Below, piece after piece: positions 8,084 to 16,331 of a DNA stretch of 18,496 bases. How positions within the stretch are numbered: position 1 is the stretch's first letter; every line of letters starts with the position of its first letter. Source of the stretch: G020353115 sp964481765 (GTDB taxonomy: Bacteria; Bacteroidota; Bacteroidia; Bacteroidales; VadinHA17); NCBI GenBank assembly GCA_964481765.1, contig CAYZVJ010000065.1:1-18496 (forward strand), written 5' to 3'. The position numbers were made by a program, and so were the translations under genes. The notes beneath the pieces were generated by a model. It saw nothing but the letters and a program-made list of their open reading frames with translations. It was not told where the DNA came from and made no database searches.

Positions 8084-8167
8084 TTGTAAAAGAAAGAATG
8101 TCCCGGATCATTGTTATGTCCGGAATAGCAAATACAACAATAAAACATAGAAATGTATAATGGAATA
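8084..8167. other. 84-base spacer between the DUF3098 gene and uppP
   Basis: Holds a weak inverted repeat, CCGGA (8103-8107) and TCCGG (8119-8123) with an 11-base loop and no T-run. No convincing promoter was seen, so uppP may still be read from the upstream genes. Confidence 0.4.
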
Positions 8168-8419
8168 CTATTCCCTGGGTTTCTTCATAATGGCCCAGAT
8201 TTCAAAAACAAACCCAATAAGGACTACGATGGGTGCCAGGGTAATTCTTCTAAAGCTAAATATTTCAGGATTAAATTCATTTGGATTTTCTGCTTTGCCA
8301 CCAATCATAAGCAGGAAACCGATAATGATAATTACAAACCCGATGATCAGTAATATATAATTCTCTTTCCCAAGTGCAAACCCGGGTTTTTGATTCTCTT
8401 CTTTTTTCTTTTCCGGCAT
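8168..8419 (-). CDS. DUF3098 family small membrane protein
   Basis: 83 residues with a charged N-terminus (KKKEENQK), two transmembrane helices (about 21-41 and 58-78) and a conserved-looking loop between them (GKAENPNEFNPEIFSFRRITLAP). This fits the DUF3098 family, which in Bacteroidota is typically encoded between ftsX and uppP, as here. It lies 15 bases after ftsX, so it is in the same transcript. The function is unknown; its position suggests a link to cell division or envelope synthesis, but that is inference from neighbours only. Confidence 0.88.
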   Translation of the reverse strand: MPEKKKEENQKPGFALGKENYILLIIGFVIIIIGFLLMIGGKAENPNEFNPEIFSFRRITLAPIVVLIGFVFEIWAIMKKPRE

Positions 8420-8434
8420 GTTGTTAACTGTTTA

Positions 8435-9313
8435 TCAATAATAGAGTTCGTCTTCCTGGGCTCTAAGGAACTTATTCACAGCAAAAAAGGTGGATATCCA
8501 GGTAATTAAGATTCCTAAAAACAGCACGAAGATAAATAAAACTCCCAAAATTTCGACATCCTTGAAACTGACAATCTCTGAAAATTCTCTCTGTGCAAGA
8601 TAGATAACACCAATCAGGAGTCCGATGCCGATCAGGGCACCATACAACCCGTGCATGATGCTTTTTATCAGAAATGGCCTGCGAATGAATCCATTTGTTG
8701 CTCCTACCAGTTGCATGGTGTTGATCAGAAATCGCCGTGAATAGACAGATAGGCGGATTGTATTATTGATTAATGTCAGGGCAATAATAAAAAGTAATGC
8801 ACTGAATGTTAGTATAAAGAAGCTGATTTTGCGAACATTTTCATTGATCAGATGCACCAGTGATTTATGATAAAAAACCTCTTTTACCTCAGGAAATCTT
8901 CCGATGTTGGTTTCAATTCCAGCGATGGTATCCACGTTGGTATAATCGGCAAACAGGTAAACATCTATTGAAGCCAGTAACGGGTTGTACCCAAGGAAGT
9001 CAATGAAGTCTTCACCCAGTTCCTCCTGCAGTTTCTTTGCCGCTTCTTCTCTGGAAATATACTCTGTCGATTTCACATATGGTGCAGCATCCAGGTCTTT
9101 TTGAAGTCTTCTTATATCCACCTCCTTAACCCCCTCTTTCAGTATAATTGAGATACCTATATTCTCCTTCACGTAATCCGATAATTTTTTTGCATTCAGG
9201 ATCAATAATCCCAACAAACCCAATAGAAAGAGAACAAGTGAGATGCTTATGATTGAAGTAACATACGAACTTCGCAGTCTTCGGCGGGTAATCCGGGATT
9301 CCTTTTTCTTCAT
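8435..9313 (-). CDS. ftsX: Cell division protein FtsX (permease-like)
   Basis: Membrane partner of the ATPase FtsE; the complex activates peptidoglycan hydrolases at the division site. The 292 residues show the FtsX plan: basic cytoplasmic N-terminus (KKKESRITRRRLR), TM1 (about 19-40), an extracytoplasmic domain (about 41-160) and TM2-4 (about 163-183, 218-240, 254-278). The segment NTMQLVGATNGFIRRPFL is the conserved cytoplasmic loop after TM2. ftsE is not in the window, which is usual for Bacteroidota, where it is often elsewhere. It follows ilvE by 18 bases and precedes the DUF3098 gene by 15. Confidence 0.95.
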   Translation of the reverse strand: MKKKESRITRRRLRSSYVTSIISISLVLFLLGLLGLLILNAKKLSDYVKENIGISIILKEGVKEVDIRRLQKDLDAAPYVKSTEYISREEAAKKLQEELGEDFIDFLGYNPLLASIDVYLFADYTNVDTIAGIETNIGRFPEVKEVFYHKSLVHLINENVRKISFFILTFSALLFIIALTLINNTIRLSVYSRRFLINTMQLVGATNGFIRRPFLIKSIMHGLYGALIGIGLLIGVIYLAQREFSEIVSFKDVEILGVLFIFVLFLGILITWISTFFAVNKFLRAQEDELYY

Positions 9314-9331
9314 GGAAATTGAATAGTACCT

Positions 9332-10351
9332 TCAGTCAACAATATCAACCCAACCATATGGATCCGGTTCATCACCTGTCTGAATTGCAATAAGCTTATG
9401 ATATAATTTCATTGATATTGGACCGGGTTTCCCGTCTTTGCAGAATAAATACACGTTACCCGTTTCACTATCCACTATTTTTGCTATGGGGCTAATTACA
9501 GCAGCTGTTCCACAGGCACCAACCTCTTCAAAAGAGGATAGTTCTTCCACGGAGATTGGGCGTCTTTCCGATTTTATCCCCATATCCTCTGCGAGTTGTA
9601 TGAGGCTTTTGTTGGTAATTGACGGCAATATGGAGGGTGAATCGGGTGTGACATAAGTGCTGCCCTTAATCGCAAAGAAATTAGCTGGTCCACACTCATC
9701 TATATATTTCTTCTCTTTTGCATCCAAAAAAACAACATTTGCATACCCGTTAGAATGTGCTTGTTCAATGGCAGATAAACTGGCGGCATAGTTGCCTCCG
9801 ACTTTAATGTGCCCTGTACCCAGGGGAGCAGCTCTGTCGCACTCTCTGCATATCATCATCTCAACCGGTTTTATTCCTTCTTTGAAATAAGGACCTACCG
9901 GTGTTACAAATACCAGGAACAGATATTCTTTAGCGGGTTTTACACCAACTTCAGCACCCACTCCGAAAAGCAAGGGCCGGATATAGAGAGAAGCACCTGA
10001 ACCATAGGGTGGAAGGTGTTTCCGGTTTAATTTGATGGCTTTCCAGATGGCATTCTTAAAAATAGTATCCGGCACCTCAGCCATTCGTATTCCCGCTGCC
10101 GATGAACGAAATCTCCTGGCATTCTCTTTCCAGCGGAAAACCCTGATTTTACCATCCTTCCCACAAAATGCTTTCATCCCTTCGAATGCTTCCTGTCCGT
10201 AATGCAAGCCAGTAGCAGCGATATGAACATTCACGAATTCAGATGAAGATACTTCCAACTCTCCCCATTTCCCATTCCGGTAATAACAGCGCACATTATA
10301 ATCCGTTTTTTGATAACCAAAGGGCAAGTGACCCCAGTCAATTGTATCCAT
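9332..10351 (-). CDS. ilvE: Branched-chain amino acid aminotransferase (class II BCAT type)
   Basis: PLP-dependent enzyme interconverting Leu/Ile/Val with their 2-oxo acids, the last step of branched-chain amino acid synthesis or first of breakdown. At 339 residues it is the longer BCAT subtype. The Schiff-base lysine is Lys183 in GHIKVGGNYAASL; other landmarks are LHYGQEAFEGMKAF (49-62), YIRPLLFG and the phosphate-binding GACGTAAVISPI near residue 277. The ATG of MDTIDWG is used. It is the first gene of the leftward ilvE-ftsX-DUF3098-uppP-truB-queA run; an amino acid enzyme heading a division/tRNA cluster is likely just shared transcription. Confidence 0.95.
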   Translation of the reverse strand: MDTIDWGHLPFGYQKTDYNVRCYYRNGKWGELEVSSSEFVNVHIAATGLHYGQEAFEGMKAFCGKDGKIRVFRWKENARRFRSSAAGIRMAEVPDTIFKNAIWKAIKLNRKHLPPYGSGASLYIRPLLFGVGAEVGVKPAKEYLFLVFVTPVGPYFKEGIKPVEMMICRECDRAAPLGTGHIKVGGNYAASLSAIEQAHSNGYANVVFLDAKEKKYIDECGPANFFAIKGSTYVTPDSPSILPSITNKSLIQLAEDMGIKSERRPISVEELSSFEEVGACGTAAVISPIAKIVDSETGNVYLFCKDGKPGPISMKLYHKLIAIQTGDEPDPYGWVDIVD

Positions 10352-10380
10352 TTTTGTAATCTTAACGTTGAATCAAATTT

Positions 10381-10412
10381 TAAAGGTATAGCTTTTATCT
10401 ATTCTGCGCAAC
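10381..10412 (-). promoter_or_regulatory. Putative -33/-7 promoter in front of ilvE
   Basis: On the minus strand: GTTG (10412-10409), a 20-base spacer, then TACCTTTA (10388-10381), close to TTTG - about 19 - TAnnTTTG with one mismatch in each box. It would start transcription around 10375, some 25 bases before the ilvE ATG, and separate ilvE from the cyclase gene upstream. Confidence 0.4.
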
Positions 10413-10440
10413 CCATCATCGGATTGTGATGTCATGATGG
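10413..10440 (-). repeat. Inverted repeat across the end of the membrane cyclase gene
   Basis: CCATCAT (10413-10419) and ATGATGG (10434-10440), 7-base-pair stem with a 14-base loop, straddling the TGA at 10432-10434. There is no T-run after it, so it is at best a weak, Rho-assisted or translation-linked end signal. Confidence 0.3.
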
Positions 10441-12333
10441 AAGATTGATTAATTTATTAATTTCCTGGATCTGTTTCTCTTTTTCAATATCCCGCAACAG
10501 CCTGGCAGTTTTCGTATAAAATTCATGTTCGGAAATGAGGGCAATATGCTTTTCATAGCAGTGTTTAGCAGAATCAATTATGTTCTTCGCCTGTAATTCC
10601 CTGCAGAGGTTTTGAAGAGAAGCAATGAAATCGATTCTTCCATAATAAGACATGTTTGCATCAATAATGATTTTCTCAAGTAATGTTTCCGGGACTACGG
10701 AAGGCCTGGTTGCCAGTATCAGGCTGCAAATTTTTTCAATTTGCTGATCGGAATAGTTGAATTTGGGTAATATTTCTTTAGCAATATCACAACTAGCCAA
10801 TTCATGATTCTCATATTCTTTAATAAATCCGGTATCATGAAGCAAAGCAGCCGTTCTTATGATCAACATATCCTCTTCTGAAATGCCCTCTGCCCGACCA
10901 ATCAATTCAACCTGCGTAGCAACATTCATGGTATGTTTAATGTTATGGAAATAGAGGTTTTCGGGTAATTCGCTTTCCAAGCGGGTTATAAGACGTTCCT
11001 CGAAATCATTCAATCTCAGGATCTGCAACTGTATGATGAATTTTTTATTGGGTAATCCTTTCAGGTCAACGGATAGTTCAGGCCTGATACCGGTTACAAA
11101 GTACATGTCGATTTCCCCCTTGTATTTTACCGGCATTTTACCCCGGTATTCACAGATAAAAAAATCCCTGACCAGCTCGTATGTTGAGCCTGAGATATTA
11201 ACCTTTCCTGCCTCTCCCGATGATTCCATACGGCTGGCTGTATTTACCGTATCTCCCCAGATGTCATAGGATAATTTCTTTGAACCGACAACGCCTGCTA
11301 TAACAGATCCTGTATGGACCCCGATCCGGATATCCCAAAATTCCCGGTTGTTTGCTTTTGCTTGCAATTGAAGGTCTTTCATATATTGCTGCATCTCTAA
11401 CGCTGCTAAAACAACCTCAACCGGATTGGTCCTGTTTTTGTCCGGAATGCCTCCCGCACACATGTATGCATCACCAATAGTTTTAATTTTTTCAATGTTG
11501 TATTTCTCCGCAACGTTATCAAAGTGATAAAAAAAGCGGTCCAGTTCGTCAATAAGCGTTTCCGGATTCATCTGTTCCGCAATCTTCGTAAATCCCTGGA
11601 TATCTGAAAACAAAACAGTCACCATGTTGTATTTCTTCTTCGTCACCTTCCCTTTTGTTTTCAATTCATCTGCTGTATCCTTTGGCAATACATTAGCCAG
11701 CAGGTTTTCTGATCTATCTTTCTCTTTTACAAGCTCCTCGGTCCGTTCATTGATAATTCTTTCCAACCTGAATCTTTCTTTAGCAAACTGATAGGTCCTG
11801 ATTCTTAAGATCATCCAGAAGACAATAACCATGAAAACAGCATAGGTGATATAAGCATATGGAGTACGATATACGGGGGGTAAAATCCTGAACTGGAAAG
11901 AAAAAAGATCCGTTACAGGTCCATCCATTACTTTATACCTTGCTTTAAATTCATAGTGCCCCGCATTGAGGTTTGTATATTCCTTGATATTATGGGTAGT
12001 CCAAAGAGACCATTCGATATCCAAACCCAGGAGATAGTATTGATAATAAGATGGTTTCATTTCATCCTGAGCATTATCAAACTCAAATAAAATCGAGTTG
12101 CAGCTGGGAGGAAAGATTCTGGACTCCTTTGCTATCCCCCATTGATCGGATTGATTCGAAGTACCTGCTTTTGAATCAAAAAGCAATGAGTCCCTGCCAA
12201 GAACAATTCGTTTGATTTCCGGTAACTGCAGCGGGCCCTTCAATGGCAATGAAATAAGAGCATTTAATGAAGTCAGAAGGAATATCAAGAAAAAAAATAT
12301 TGAAAATTGCTTCGTTTTTTTTATAAAATTCAT
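10432..12333 (-). CDS. Membrane class III adenylyl cyclase fused to an HD phosphohydrolase domain
   Basis: 633 residues. The order is an N-terminal signal or anchor helix (about 9-26), an extracytoplasmic Y_Y_Y-like beta domain (about 85-155), one TM helix (about 160-177), a helical linker ending in the signalling motif ENLLANVLP, a class III cyclase domain (about 235-420) and an HD domain (about 445-620). Catalytic positions are complete: metal Asp244 (FSDIQGF) and Asp288 (TIGDAY), ATP-selecting Lys284 and Asp357 (YDIWGDTVN), transition-state Asn364 and Arg368. HD ligand candidates are His463, His467, His499-Asp500, His510 and Asp558. It should make cAMP in response to an outside signal. The HD domain could hydrolyse a (cyclic) nucleotide or only regulate. 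The ATG at 12333 is used; AAAGGA lies about 10 bases upstream, and an upstream TTG at 12354 is less likely. It is a close paralogue of 16328-17734. Confidence 0.9.
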   Translation of the reverse strand: MNFIKKTKQFSIFFFLIFLLTSLNALISLPLKGPLQLPEIKRIVLGRDSLLFDSKAGTSNQSDQWGIAKESRIFPPSCNSILFEFDNAQDEMKPSYYQYYLLGLDIEWSLWTTHNIKEYTNLNAGHYEFKARYKVMDGPVTDLFSFQFRILPPVYRTPYAYITYAVFMVIVFWMILRIRTYQFAKERFRLERIINERTEELVKEKDRSENLLANVLPKDTADELKTKGKVTKKKYNMVTVLFSDIQGFTKIAEQMNPETLIDELDRFFYHFDNVAEKYNIEKIKTIGDAYMCAGGIPDKNRTNPVEVVLAALEMQQYMKDLQLQAKANNREFWDIRIGVHTGSVIAGVVGSKKLSYDIWGDTVNTASRMESSGEAGKVNISGSTYELVRDFFICEYRGKMPVKYKGEIDMYFVTGIRPELSVDLKGLPNKKFIIQLQILRLNDFEERLITRLESELPENLYFHNIKHTMNVATQVELIGRAEGISEEDMLIIRTAALLHDTGFIKEYENHELASCDIAKEILPKFNYSDQQIEKICSLILATRPSVVPETLLEKIIIDANMSYYGRIDFIASLQNLCRELQAKNIIDSAKHCYEKHIALISEHEFYTKTARLLRDIEKEKQIQEINKLINLPS

Positions 12334-12418
12334 AACTTGTAATTCCTTTGACAATAGGAAGCTTAGTCAAAAATAGGATAATTATTGATAGATCGAAAAC
12401 TATAATCAATAAAAAATT
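12334..12418. other. Divergent promoter region between the membrane cyclase and the stress protein gene
   Basis: 85 A/T-rich bases that must carry promoters for both directions. I see only poor matches to the -33/-7 consensus (for example TAGTTTTC on the minus strand), so none is called. The two genes could be co-regulated from here. Confidence 0.45.
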
Positions 12419-13258
12419 ATGGAAAAAGAGAAACATACCATTATTGTTCCTCACGATTTTACTGAGGTTGGCGAATATGCTCTGGAGCATGCCCTGGTCA
12501 TAGCAAAAATAATGGAAAACGATATTTCATTAGTCCATATCGTTAAGGAGGAAGATGAGGTTGAACGTGCCACTGAAAAATGCAAAGAGGTGGCTGAAAG
12601 AACTTTCAAACAATACTATCATGAACCGAAAGTGATAGTCCGGGTTGGCAGTATTTTTACTGCAATTGGAGAAGTTGCACAGGAAGTTAACGCCAACCTT
12701 GTGATCATGGGAACTCATGGAGTTAAAGGGATGCAGAAACTTACCGGCAGTTGGGCCCTGAAGGTAATTGTCAGTTCTCCGGTTCCAGTCGTTATCGTTC
12801 AGGCTCCTCCTGAACATAAAAAGTTTGAAAAAATTGTTTTCCCGATCAATTTTAAACAGGAAAACAAAGAGAAACACCATTGGGTAAACTACCTGTCCAA
12901 ATATTATAAAGCAAAATTTTACATCATTAAACAGGAAGTTAAAGATAAAACCTTTAGGCAGAGGGTCCAATCAAACCTCACCTTTGCCAAGAAGTATTTC
13001 CAAAACAAAGAGATCAACTTCGAGATCTATACCGCTCCGGGGAAAAACAAGTTTTCTACCGAAACCATTAATTATGCCAAAGAGATTGGAGCAGACCTGA
13101 TCCTCATTATGACAACCCGGGATATTTCACTGGCAGATTACGCTCTGGGAGCAGATGAACAACAGATTATTGCCAATAAGGCAAAAGTCCCGGTTATGTG
13201 TGTAAACCCCAGATCCGATCTGAGAAAAAGTCAGGGATTTGCAGCCATGGGCGGATAA
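12419..13258 (+). CDS. Tandem-domain universal stress protein
   Basis: 279 residues made of two Usp domains (about 5-130 and 136-273). The first has Asp13 (VPHDFTE), and a nucleotide-loop-like segment from GTHG (98-101) through G104 to GS (110-111), then the closing strand PVPVVIVQ, so it may bind ATP or another adenine nucleotide. The second keeps the fold (LILIMTTRD ... VPVMCVNP) but lacks the glycine loop and probably does not bind nucleotide. Such proteins act in the cytoplasm in stress survival, often as nucleotide sensors. It is transcribed divergently from the adenylyl cyclase-HD gene and ends before a strong terminator, so it is likely a single-gene unit. Confidence 0.9.
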   Translation: MEKEKHTIIVPHDFTEVGEYALEHALVIAKIMENDISLVHIVKEEDEVERATEKCKEVAERTFKQYYHEPKVIVRVGSIFTAIGEVAQEVNANLVIMGTHGVKGMQKLTGSWALKVIVSSPVPVVIVQAPPEHKKFEKIVFPINFKQENKEKHHWVNYLSKYYKAKFYIIKQEVKDKTFRQRVQSNLTFAKKYFQNKEINFEIYTAPGKNKFSTETINYAKEIGADLILIMTTRDISLADYALGADEQQIIANKAKVPVMCVNPRSDLRKSQGFAAMGG

Positions 13259-13300
13259 CATCAGACCAGTTCAGAAAAGAGACCAAAATTTTCATTCAGG

Positions 13301-13336
13301 GGCTAACTCAAAAACGACTGAGATAGCCTTTTTTTT
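13301..13336 (+). terminator. Intrinsic terminator after the universal stress protein gene
   Basis: GGCTAACTCA (13301-13310), an 8-base loop, TGAGATAGCC (13319-13328): a 10-position stem with a single A-A mismatch, followed directly by eight T (13329-13336). It starts 42 bases after the stop codon. The T-run ends only eight bases before the rdgB ATG. Confidence 0.85.
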
Positions 13337-13344
13337 ATTAGCGC

Positions 13345-13932
13345 ATGAAGTTGGTTTTTGCTACAAATAACGAATACAAATTATCGGAAATAAGGGACCT
13401 GTTAAGCTTACAACTGGGATCAGTATGTCATCTTCTGGGGCTGAATGATATTGGTTGTGTTGAAGATATTCCTGAGGAATACGATACCCTCGAAGAAAAT
13501 GCTTCATACAAAGCCTGGTATGTTTTTAACCGGTTTGGTTATGATACCTTTGCCGATGACACAGGTTTGGAAATTAACGCTTTAGGAGGAGAACCGGGAG
13601 TCTTTTCAGCACGATATGCAAGTGAACGAAAAGATTCGGAAGAAAACATGAACAAAGTCCTTGAAAAAATGAACCTTGTTACCAATAGGGAGGCTCAATT
13701 CAGGACTGTAATCTCATTGGTAATGAACGGAGCAGAAACCCGATTTGAGGGAATAGTGAAAGGGACCATTCTGGATCATAAACGAGGACGTGCTGGATTC
13801 GGATACGATCCAATATTCCTGCCTCGTGGGTTCAAAAAAACGTTTGCAGAGATGGATCTTACCGAAAAAAACAGGGTATCACATCGTGCTATTGCATTCC
13901 AAAAACTGATACAATACCTGCTCATTGCATAA
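13345..13932 (+). CDS. rdgB: Non-canonical purine NTP pyrophosphatase (RdgB/HAM1, dITP/XTP hydrolase)
   Basis: Cytoplasmic house-cleaning enzyme that hydrolyses dITP, ITP and XTP to the monophosphate plus pyrophosphate, keeping deaminated purines out of nucleic acids. The 195 residues are standard. MKLVFATNNEYKLSEI is the canonical start with its phosphate-binding TNN...K; FADDTGLEI (69-77) carries the catalytic Asp71/Asp72; GFGYDPIFLP (151-160) and NRVSHRAIAF (176-185) bind the base. The start is fixed by this N-terminus, which leaves only eight bases after the terminator T-run and no visible promoter of its own. porZ follows 89 bases downstream in the same direction. Confidence 0.96.
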   Translation: MKLVFATNNEYKLSEIRDLLSLQLGSVCHLLGLNDIGCVEDIPEEYDTLEENASYKAWYVFNRFGYDTFADDTGLEINALGGEPGVFSARYASERKDSEENMNKVLEKMNLVTNREAQFRTVISLVMNGAETRFEGIVKGTILDHKRGRAGFGYDPIFLPRGFKKTFAEMDLTEKNRVSHRAIAFQKLIQYLLIA

Positions 13933-14021
13933 AATCAATGTCCTGTTTTATACTAAAATCCCTGCAATATCTGTTTTTGAAATATCCACACGGAATCACG
14001 GCAAGCTAAACTTTAACCCAG

Positions 14022-16331
14022 ATGATGCGCATTGTCGCCATGTTTGCTTTTCTGTCTCTTTTGACCTTGTTGTCCCCTTTATCAGCACAGATAAAAGTGG
14101 GTGAATGGCGGGATCATCTCTCCTATTCCCATGCCACCAGCATTACGGCTTCTTCTACAAAAGTGTATTGTGCAACGGGTGGTGCCTTATTCCTGGTGAA
14201 TAAGAGTGATCAAAGTATTGAAAAACTGACTAAAATAACAGGCCTGTCCGACATTGGCATCAGCACCATCCGCTATTCACCGGAAAATGAATTGTTGTTT
14301 ATTGCTTACTCCAATGCAAACATTGATATTATTCGTGGAAACTATATCCACAACATTGCAGACATAAAACGCAAAAACATTACAGGAGTCAAGGGCATCA
14401 ATCACATTCTTTTTATTGGATCGGATGCATACCTCTCCTGTGGTTTTGGAATCGTCGTTGTAAATCTTGAAAAACGAGAGATTAAAGACACCTATTATAT
14501 TGGCGATAACGGGGCTCAAACAGAGGTTTATGGCCTTGCTTTTGATGGAAATTTTCTTTACGCAGCAACAAAGGATGGAATTTTAAAAGCTGACATCAAC
14601 AATCCCAATCTTATCTATTTCAACGCATGGAACCGGATTTCTGACATCCCTGGTTCAACCAGCAGGTTCAATGAAATTATCTCGTTTAACAACCGGATTT
14701 TTGTTAACCGGTCAGACGATCAAATGGAAACCGATACCCTGTATATGTACAACGGATCAAGTTGGGATGCATTTGATATCCGATCCGGAATTAAGAACTA
14801 TTCACTGGAAAGATACCAGGATAAACTTATTATAGCCAGTTACGATCTTCTTCGTATCGTTGATGAAGCCTTTCAAATAGAGCAGGAAATTGATAGTTAT
14901 GGCTCTTCACCTGCCTCAGGTATGGACGCCCTTCTGGACGAGAATGGGATCTTATGGATCGCTGATTATTATGCAGGCATAATCAAATGTTCAGCTCCCG
15001 GGTATTTTGAAAGCATCAAACCCAATGGACCGTTTACTGATGACGTTTTCAATATGACTGTCAATGATGGATCCCTGTATGTGGCAGGAGGGGGTATGAA
15101 AATAAATACAGGTGTATTCAATCCCGGGGAAGTATACATTTTTAGGAATGATTCATGGCAATCAATCGTTGATTATTCAGTCAGGGATATCCTGTATGTG
15201 CTTTCCGATCCCCTTGATCCAAAACGGTTTTATGCCGGTTCCTGGGGGCATGGTCTGATGGAATATTACAACCGCGAATTGGTGCATCACTATAAAGAAT
15301 CGGATCCCTCCACCCTTCAAAGTGTAATTCCGGGTGATGATTATATCCGTATCGGTGGTTTGGCATTTGATTCTGATCATAACCTCTGGATAACAAATTC
15401 GGGGGTTTCAAGCCCGGTGTCTGTAAAAAAGAGGGATGGATCATGGAAGAGCTTTCCCTATGGAACCTTGATAAATGCTCCAACCATCACCGGGATAATC
15501 GTAACCCAACTCGATCACAAATGGCTTGTACTTCCGCGTGGTTTCGGGTTGTTTGCATTCGATAACAACGGTACAATAGATGACGAAAATGACGATCGGT
15601 TTCGAAAATTCTCGATCATCGATCAGGATGGCAATACCCTGAATGATGTCTATTCCATTGCTGAAGATCTTGAGGGCGATATCTGGGTTGGTACCAATCA
15701 AGGTCCTCTGGTATACTATAATCCGGAAAATATTTTTCTTGAGGGAACGCTTACCGCTCAACGAATAAAGGTTCCACGAAACGATGGAAGCGGTCTGGCA
15801 GATTATCTCCTGGGGACAGAGACGATTACCTCCATTGCTGTTGACGGAGCCAATCGCAAGTGGATCGGAACGGCCGATGCCGGAGTTTTCCTTCTGACAG
15901 AAGACGGGCTCCAGGAAATTCACCATTTCAATGAATCAAACTCTCCGCTGCTTTCAAATCAAATCGTTTCCATTGCAATTGACCACCTTTCCGGTGAAGT
16001 GTTTTTTGGTACCGGGAAAGGTGTTATATCCTTCAGAAGCACTGCTACTGGGGGTGCCGGTGATTTCAGGGATGTGTATGTATTCCCCAATCCGGTGAGG
16101 CAGGATTATTCAGGACCCATTACCATCACCGGTCTGGTATCAAACGTAAATGTGAAAATAACGGATATCAGTGGAAACATTGTTTTCGAGACAACCTCTC
16201 TGGGAGGACAAGCCATCTGGGATGGCCGGAATTTTTCCGGAGAACGCGTACACTCGGGCGTTTACCTCATTCTCTGTACCAACGAAGACGGATCAAAAAC
16301 CCATATAACCAAGCTTCTTTTTCTCCACTAA
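14022..16331 (+). CDS. porZ: PorZ-like type IX secretion system propeller protein with C-terminal sorting domain
   Basis: 769 residues, close to the roughly 776 of Porphyromonas PorZ. A signal peptide (1-22, cleavage near LSA-Q) is followed by KVGEWRDHLSYSHAT, the typical opening of PorZ proteins, then two beta-propellers with repeated blade motifs such as GILWIADYYAGI, HNLWITNSG, GDIWVGTNQGPL and RKWIGTADAGVF. The last 85 residues (from about 683, VYVFPNPV ... GVYLILCTNEDGSKTHITKLLFLH) are a type A T9SS sorting domain. In Porphyromonas, PorZ sits at the surface in the attachment complex and supplies anionic lipopolysaccharide to the sortase; that role is taken from family knowledge. The start is MMRIVAM; the second Met is equally possible. 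The stop overlaps by three bases the stop of the cyclase gene on the other strand. A generic two-component-propeller label would be the cautious alternative. Confidence 0.87.
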   Translation: MMRIVAMFAFLSLLTLLSPLSAQIKVGEWRDHLSYSHATSITASSTKVYCATGGALFLVNKSDQSIEKLTKITGLSDIGISTIRYSPENELLFIAYSNANIDIIRGNYIHNIADIKRKNITGVKGINHILFIGSDAYLSCGFGIVVVNLEKREIKDTYYIGDNGAQTEVYGLAFDGNFLYAATKDGILKADINNPNLIYFNAWNRISDIPGSTSRFNEIISFNNRIFVNRSDDQMETDTLYMYNGSSWDAFDIRSGIKNYSLERYQDKLIIASYDLLRIVDEAFQIEQEIDSYGSSPASGMDALLDENGILWIADYYAGIIKCSAPGYFESIKPNGPFTDDVFNMTVNDGSLYVAGGGMKINTGVFNPGEVYIFRNDSWQSIVDYSVRDILYVLSDPLDPKRFYAGSWGHGLMEYYNRELVHHYKESDPSTLQSVIPGDDYIRIGGLAFDSDHNLWITNSGVSSPVSVKKRDGSWKSFPYGTLINAPTITGIIVTQLDHKWLVLPRGFGLFAFDNNGTIDDENDDRFRKFSIIDQDGNTLNDVYSIAEDLEGDIWVGTNQGPLVYYNPENIFLEGTLTAQRIKVPRNDGSGLADYLLGTETITSIAVDGANRKWIGTADAGVFLLTEDGLQEIHHFNESNSPLLSNQIVSIAIDHLSGEVFFGTGKGVISFRSTATGGAGDFRDVYVFPNPVRQDYSGPITITGLVSNVNVKITDISGNIVFETTSLGGQAIWDGRNFSGERVHSGVYLILCTNEDGSKTHITKLLFLH

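Noticed and set aside
10413..10440. Intrinsic terminator after the membrane cyclase gene
   Set aside because: The stem is short with a 14-base loop and no T-run follows on the minus strand.
12176..12490. 104-codon minus-strand frame across the cyclase/usp divergent region
   Set aside because: It overlaps both genes in the wrong frame and would cover the only available promoter space.
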